Assembly: GCF_900549175.1 (NCBI RefSeq)
Contig: NZ_URNN01000144.1
Span: forward strand, 1-8,255
DNA: 8,255 nucleotides
Reading direction: 5' to 3'
DNA from: an uncultured Prevotella sp.
GTDB lineage: Bacteria; Bacteroidota; Bacteroidia; Bacteroidales; Bacteroidaceae
Under the pieces are notes generated by a model, which saw only the letters and a list, made by a program, of their open reading frames with translations, had not been told where the DNA came from and did no database searches. How positions within the stretch are numbered: position 1 is the stretch's first letter; every line of letters starts with the position of its first letter. The position numbers were made by a program, and so were the translations under genes. Below, piece after piece: positions 6,413 to 8,255 of this stretch.

Positions 6413-7351
6413 TTATACCAAATACAAATTACTGATACTCTCGTTGTGAATCACGCGGCGTATTGCCTCGGCAAACATGTCGGCCACCGAAATCTGCTTT
6501 ACCTTGGCAGAACGGCTGGAGTAGGGGATGGAGTCGGTGAAGACAATCTCCTCAAGAGCCGAGTTCTGCACACGCTCGCTTGCCGGACCGCTCATCACGC
6601 AGTGCGAAGCACATGCACGTACGGTCTTGGCACCTGCCTCTTTCATAATGTCGGCAGCCTTTGTTATGGTTCCTGCCGTGTCAACCATGTCATCGATGAT
6701 TACCACGTTCTTGCCTTTCACGTCGCCGATTATCTGCATGCTCTCCACCACATTGGCTCTCGCACGAGTCTTGTTGCACAACACGAGCGGACATCCGAAA
6801 TACTTGGCATAGGTGTTGGCGCGCTTCGAACCGCCTACGTCAGGTGAAGCGATGACCATGTCCTCCAGCTTAAGATTCTGCAAGTAAGGCAGTATCACGC
6901 CCGATGCATACAAGTGGTCTACCGGTACGTTGAAGAATCCCTGAATCTGGTCGGCGTGCAGGTCCATCGTTATCAGACGGTCGATGCCGGCCACGCTCAG
7001 GATATCGGCTATCAGCTTGGCGCCGATGCTTACCCTCGGTTTGTCCTTGCGGTCCTGACGTGCCCATCCGAAATACGGAATAACCGCGTTTACGGTACGT
7101 GCCGAAGCCCTTTTGGCTGCATCTATCATCAGGAGCAGCTCCATCAGATTGTCTGAATTGGGGAATGTGCTTTGCACGAGGAAAACGTCGCGTCCGCGTA
7201 TAGACTCCTCGTAAGATACGGCAAATTCTCCATCAGAGAAATGTGTGATTACCAGTTGACCCAACGGACAACCCAGACTTTGGCAGATTTTCTCTGCCAA
7301 ATATCTCGTGTTAGTACCCGAGAAAACCATGTAAGAGTTTTGTGCACTCAT
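6413..7351 (-). CDS. prs: Ribose-phosphate pyrophosphokinase (PRPP synthetase)
   Basis: This 312-residue cytoplasmic enzyme makes PRPP from ribose-5-phosphate and ATP, feeding purine, pyrimidine, NAD, histidine and tryptophan synthesis. Class I signatures are all present: FSGTNTRYLAEKI at 10-22, FSDGE at 38-42, WARQDRK at 96-102, DLHADQIQGFF at 130-140 (metal and ribose-phosphate site), the flexible loop around SKRANTYAKYFG, and the PRPP-binding loop VVIIDDMVDTAGT at 216-228 with D220, D221 and D224. The length is normal for the family. The leader is A-rich (GACAAACAAAAAG) and no good TAnnTTTG box is seen in the 76-base gap upstream, so it may be read from the promoter of the ThiE-like gene or from one I cannot recognise. 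The thioredoxin lipoprotein gene follows after 22 bases. Confidence 0.97.
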   Translation of the reverse strand: MSAQNSYMVFSGTNTRYLAEKICQSLGCPLGQLVITHFSDGEFAVSYEESIRGRDVFLVQSTFPNSDNLMELLLMIDAAKRASARTVNAVIPYFGWARQDRKDKPRVSIGAKLIADILSVAGIDRLITMDLHADQIQGFFNVPVDHLYASGVILPYLQNLKLEDMVIASPDVGGSKRANTYAKYFGCPLVLCNKTRARANVVESMQIIGDVKGKNVVIIDDMVDTAGTITKAADIMKEAGAKTVRACASHCVMSGPASERVQNSALEEIVFTDSIPYSSRSAKVKQISVADMFAEAIRRVIHNESISNLYLV

Positions 7352-7427
7352 CTTTTTGTTTGTCAGTTTGTATATTATACAGTAAATTTTTTCTTCCGTT
7401 CCGTTCTCCGTCTGCCTTCGGTGTGTG

Positions 7428-8036
7428 TCAGCCTACGGTCTTTCTTATCTTCTCAAAGTGGGCTATAAGCTCCTTGAAGTCGAGCTCGTTGTGAATGTCG
7501 AACCTGTTCCACAAGTCACCGCACACCACCACACCGCCAAAACCGAGGTCTTTTGCTGCACGTATGTTGTCGAGAGTTATTCCGCCCAGTGCATACACCC
7601 GTTTGTCTATCAGCCCGCGTTTTGAGGCTTCGCGCAACTCTTCATACGTAAATGACGCCTTCTCCTCCGGCATTGACAGGTTGTCGAAGATGTTTCTCAG
7701 AAACACGTAGTCACACTTTTTCTTCGCCTCTTTCAGGTCTTCTATCCTGCGGCAAGTGCGGCTCAGCCGGCCTTTATATTTCAATGGCGTTGCTGTCGTG
7801 ACGTCTTCTATGTGTATACCTTTCAGGCGATATTCGTCTTTCAGATAAAAATGGTCGTGTACGGAGATTTTGCTGTAGAAGTCTTCCGACAGCAGGGTGA
7901 GCAGGCGTTCCGAATACATCGGTGTTGCGCCCGGTTTGCTGAGATGCAGATTGTCCATCCCCTCATCGAAAAGCGATGTGAGTATTTTGTCTTCCTCCAC
8001 AAAGAATGTGGGTTTGGTCATTATTATGAGTTTCAT
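7428..8036 (-). CDS. ThiE/TenI-fold protein (thiamine phosphate synthase-like)
   Basis: The product is 202 residues from the ATG at 8036. An in-frame ATG at 8072 would add 12 residues, but a TAAGTTTG -7 box (8060-8067) overlaps that region, so transcription should start after it; MKLIIMTKPTFF is also a natural beta-strand start for this barrel. Family traits are HLSKPG at 31-36, VHDHFYL at 59-65, KGIHIED at 72-78, ALGGITLDNI at 149-158 and GFGGVVVCG at 165-173, the phosphate-binding end of the barrel. The residues that define ThiE are altered. The usual arginine before KPG is S33, the asparagine-aspartate pair is replaced by H60-D61-H62, and the GP-[IF]-[FY]-P-T-x-T-K loop is replaced by RNIFDNLSMPEEK (114-126). 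The TenI-type GHVFETDCKKG loop is not present either. No TPP riboswitch and no other thi gene is visible. Automated pipelines would probably call it thiamine phosphate synthase; I consider that activity doubtful. It is the first gene of the minus-strand run, 76 bases before prs. Confidence 0.8.
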   Translation of the reverse strand: MKLIIMTKPTFFVEEDKILTSLFDEGMDNLHLSKPGATPMYSERLLTLLSEDFYSKISVHDHFYLKDEYRLKGIHIEDVTTATPLKYKGRLSRTCRRIEDLKEAKKKCDYVFLRNIFDNLSMPEEKASFTYEELREASKRGLIDKRVYALGGITLDNIRAAKDLGFGGVVVCGDLWNRFDIHNELDFKELIAHFEKIRKTVG

Positions 8037-8059
8037 CCGAACAGTCTCTTTTCGGTGTG

Positions 8060-8067
8060 CAAACTTA
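8060..8067 (-). promoter_or_regulatory. Putative -7 box for the ThiE-like gene
   Basis: The minus strand reads TAAGTTTG, an exact fit to TAnnTTTG. It would place transcription initiation near 8054 and leave about 18 leader bases before the ATG at 8036, in line with the short leaders of the other promoters here. I see no clear TTTG at the -33 position, which lowers confidence. If correct, it rules out the longer reading frame starting at 8072. Confidence 0.5.
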
Positions 8068-8097
8068 CACATTTTTTTCGACTTATCCGTCTGTTTG

Positions 8098-8115
8098 TCC
8101 CAAAAAGTGTTGGGA
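8098..8115. other. Small hairpin upstream of the ThiE-like gene
   Basis: TCCCAA (8098-8103) and TTGGGA (8110-8115) form a 6-bp stem with a 6-base loop. On the plus strand a T-rich stretch follows (CGTTTTCTTTT); on the minus strand there is no U tract. No plus-strand gene precedes it, so it could be the end of an unseen transcript, an operator-like site or chance. The rest of 8116-8255 is AT-rich with nothing recognisable. Confidence 0.25.
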
Positions 8116-8255
8116 TGGTCGTTTTCTTTTGATTAAGGTAATCAGTTACAGTTTGGCATATCGTTTTATTCTGTCAATCAATCAGTCATTAATGTGGTTC
8201 ATCCGACATTTCGAGTGATATATTAATGCTTAATGGCACAGTCATGCAGTTGTAG

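Noticed and set aside
7391..7439. Possible hairpin terminator between the ThiE-like gene and prs
   Set aside because: CCGT and ACGG with a GC pair inside give only a weak, interrupted stem without a U tract; not enough to call.
8189..8254. Minus-strand open frame entering from the right edge, ending with TAA at 8189
   Set aside because: Only 21 codons are visible with no recognisable motif, so it cannot be told from chance. It may be the tail of an upstream gene outside the window.
8037..8255. TPP riboswitch before the ThiE-like gene
   Set aside because: I looked for CTGAGA and the other conserved THI-box segments on the minus strand and found none, and the predicted leader of about 18 bases leaves no room for one.

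Overview
The window looks like chromosomal DNA of a Bacteroidales bacterium, most likely in or near Prevotella. The grounds are promoters of the Bacteroidetes type (TTTG, about 19 bases, TAnnTTTG), A-rich translation starts without Shine-Dalgarno sequences, a eukaryote-like GT3 glycogen synthase, a DUF4369/TlpA thioredoxin lipoprotein, and intergenic repeats built from CGCAAAG and GAGACACGGA words. The genus is an inference from gene content and style. I see no tRNA, rRNA, CRISPR array, transposase, phage gene or riboswitch.

Layout. Positions 1-240 hold no credible gene. They contain inverted copies of two GC-rich repeat words followed by a 7-bp CAATTCT-type tandem repeat. A small exported protein of unknown function (232-669, minus) ends inside that tandem repeat. 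A 133-bp divergent intergenic region carries two outward-facing -7 boxes with the same sequence, TAACTTTG. To its right is a two-gene plus-strand operon: glycogen synthase of family GT3 (803-2470), then after 42 bases an alpha-glucan (glycogen) phosphorylase of family GT35 (2513-5083). A convergent intergenic region (5084-5241) contains a 24-bp-arm palindrome, probably a terminator, and another copy of the CTTTGCG repeat family. The rest is a minus-strand run, read from right to left: a ThiE/TenI-fold protein (8036-7428), ribose-phosphate pyrophosphokinase prs (7351-6413) and a thioredoxin-fold lipoprotein (6390-5242). The last 219 bases (8037-8255) are the upstream region of that run, with a probable promoter and one small hairpin and nothing else I can name.

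How the genes work together. The synthase and phosphorylase make and mobilise a storage alpha-1,4-glucan. Branching, debranching and any sugar-nucleotide synthesis genes are not in the window. The minus-strand cluster joins PRPP synthesis to an envelope thiol-disulfide protein and a TIM-barrel protein with thiamin-synthase ancestry. Close spacing suggests prs and the thioredoxin gene share a transcript, but I see no functional link between them.

The window is mostly ordinary housekeeping and storage metabolism. The least explained parts are the composite repeats on both sides of the glycogen block, the near-perfect palindrome, and the ThiE-like protein, which lacks the usual ThiE active-site signature.
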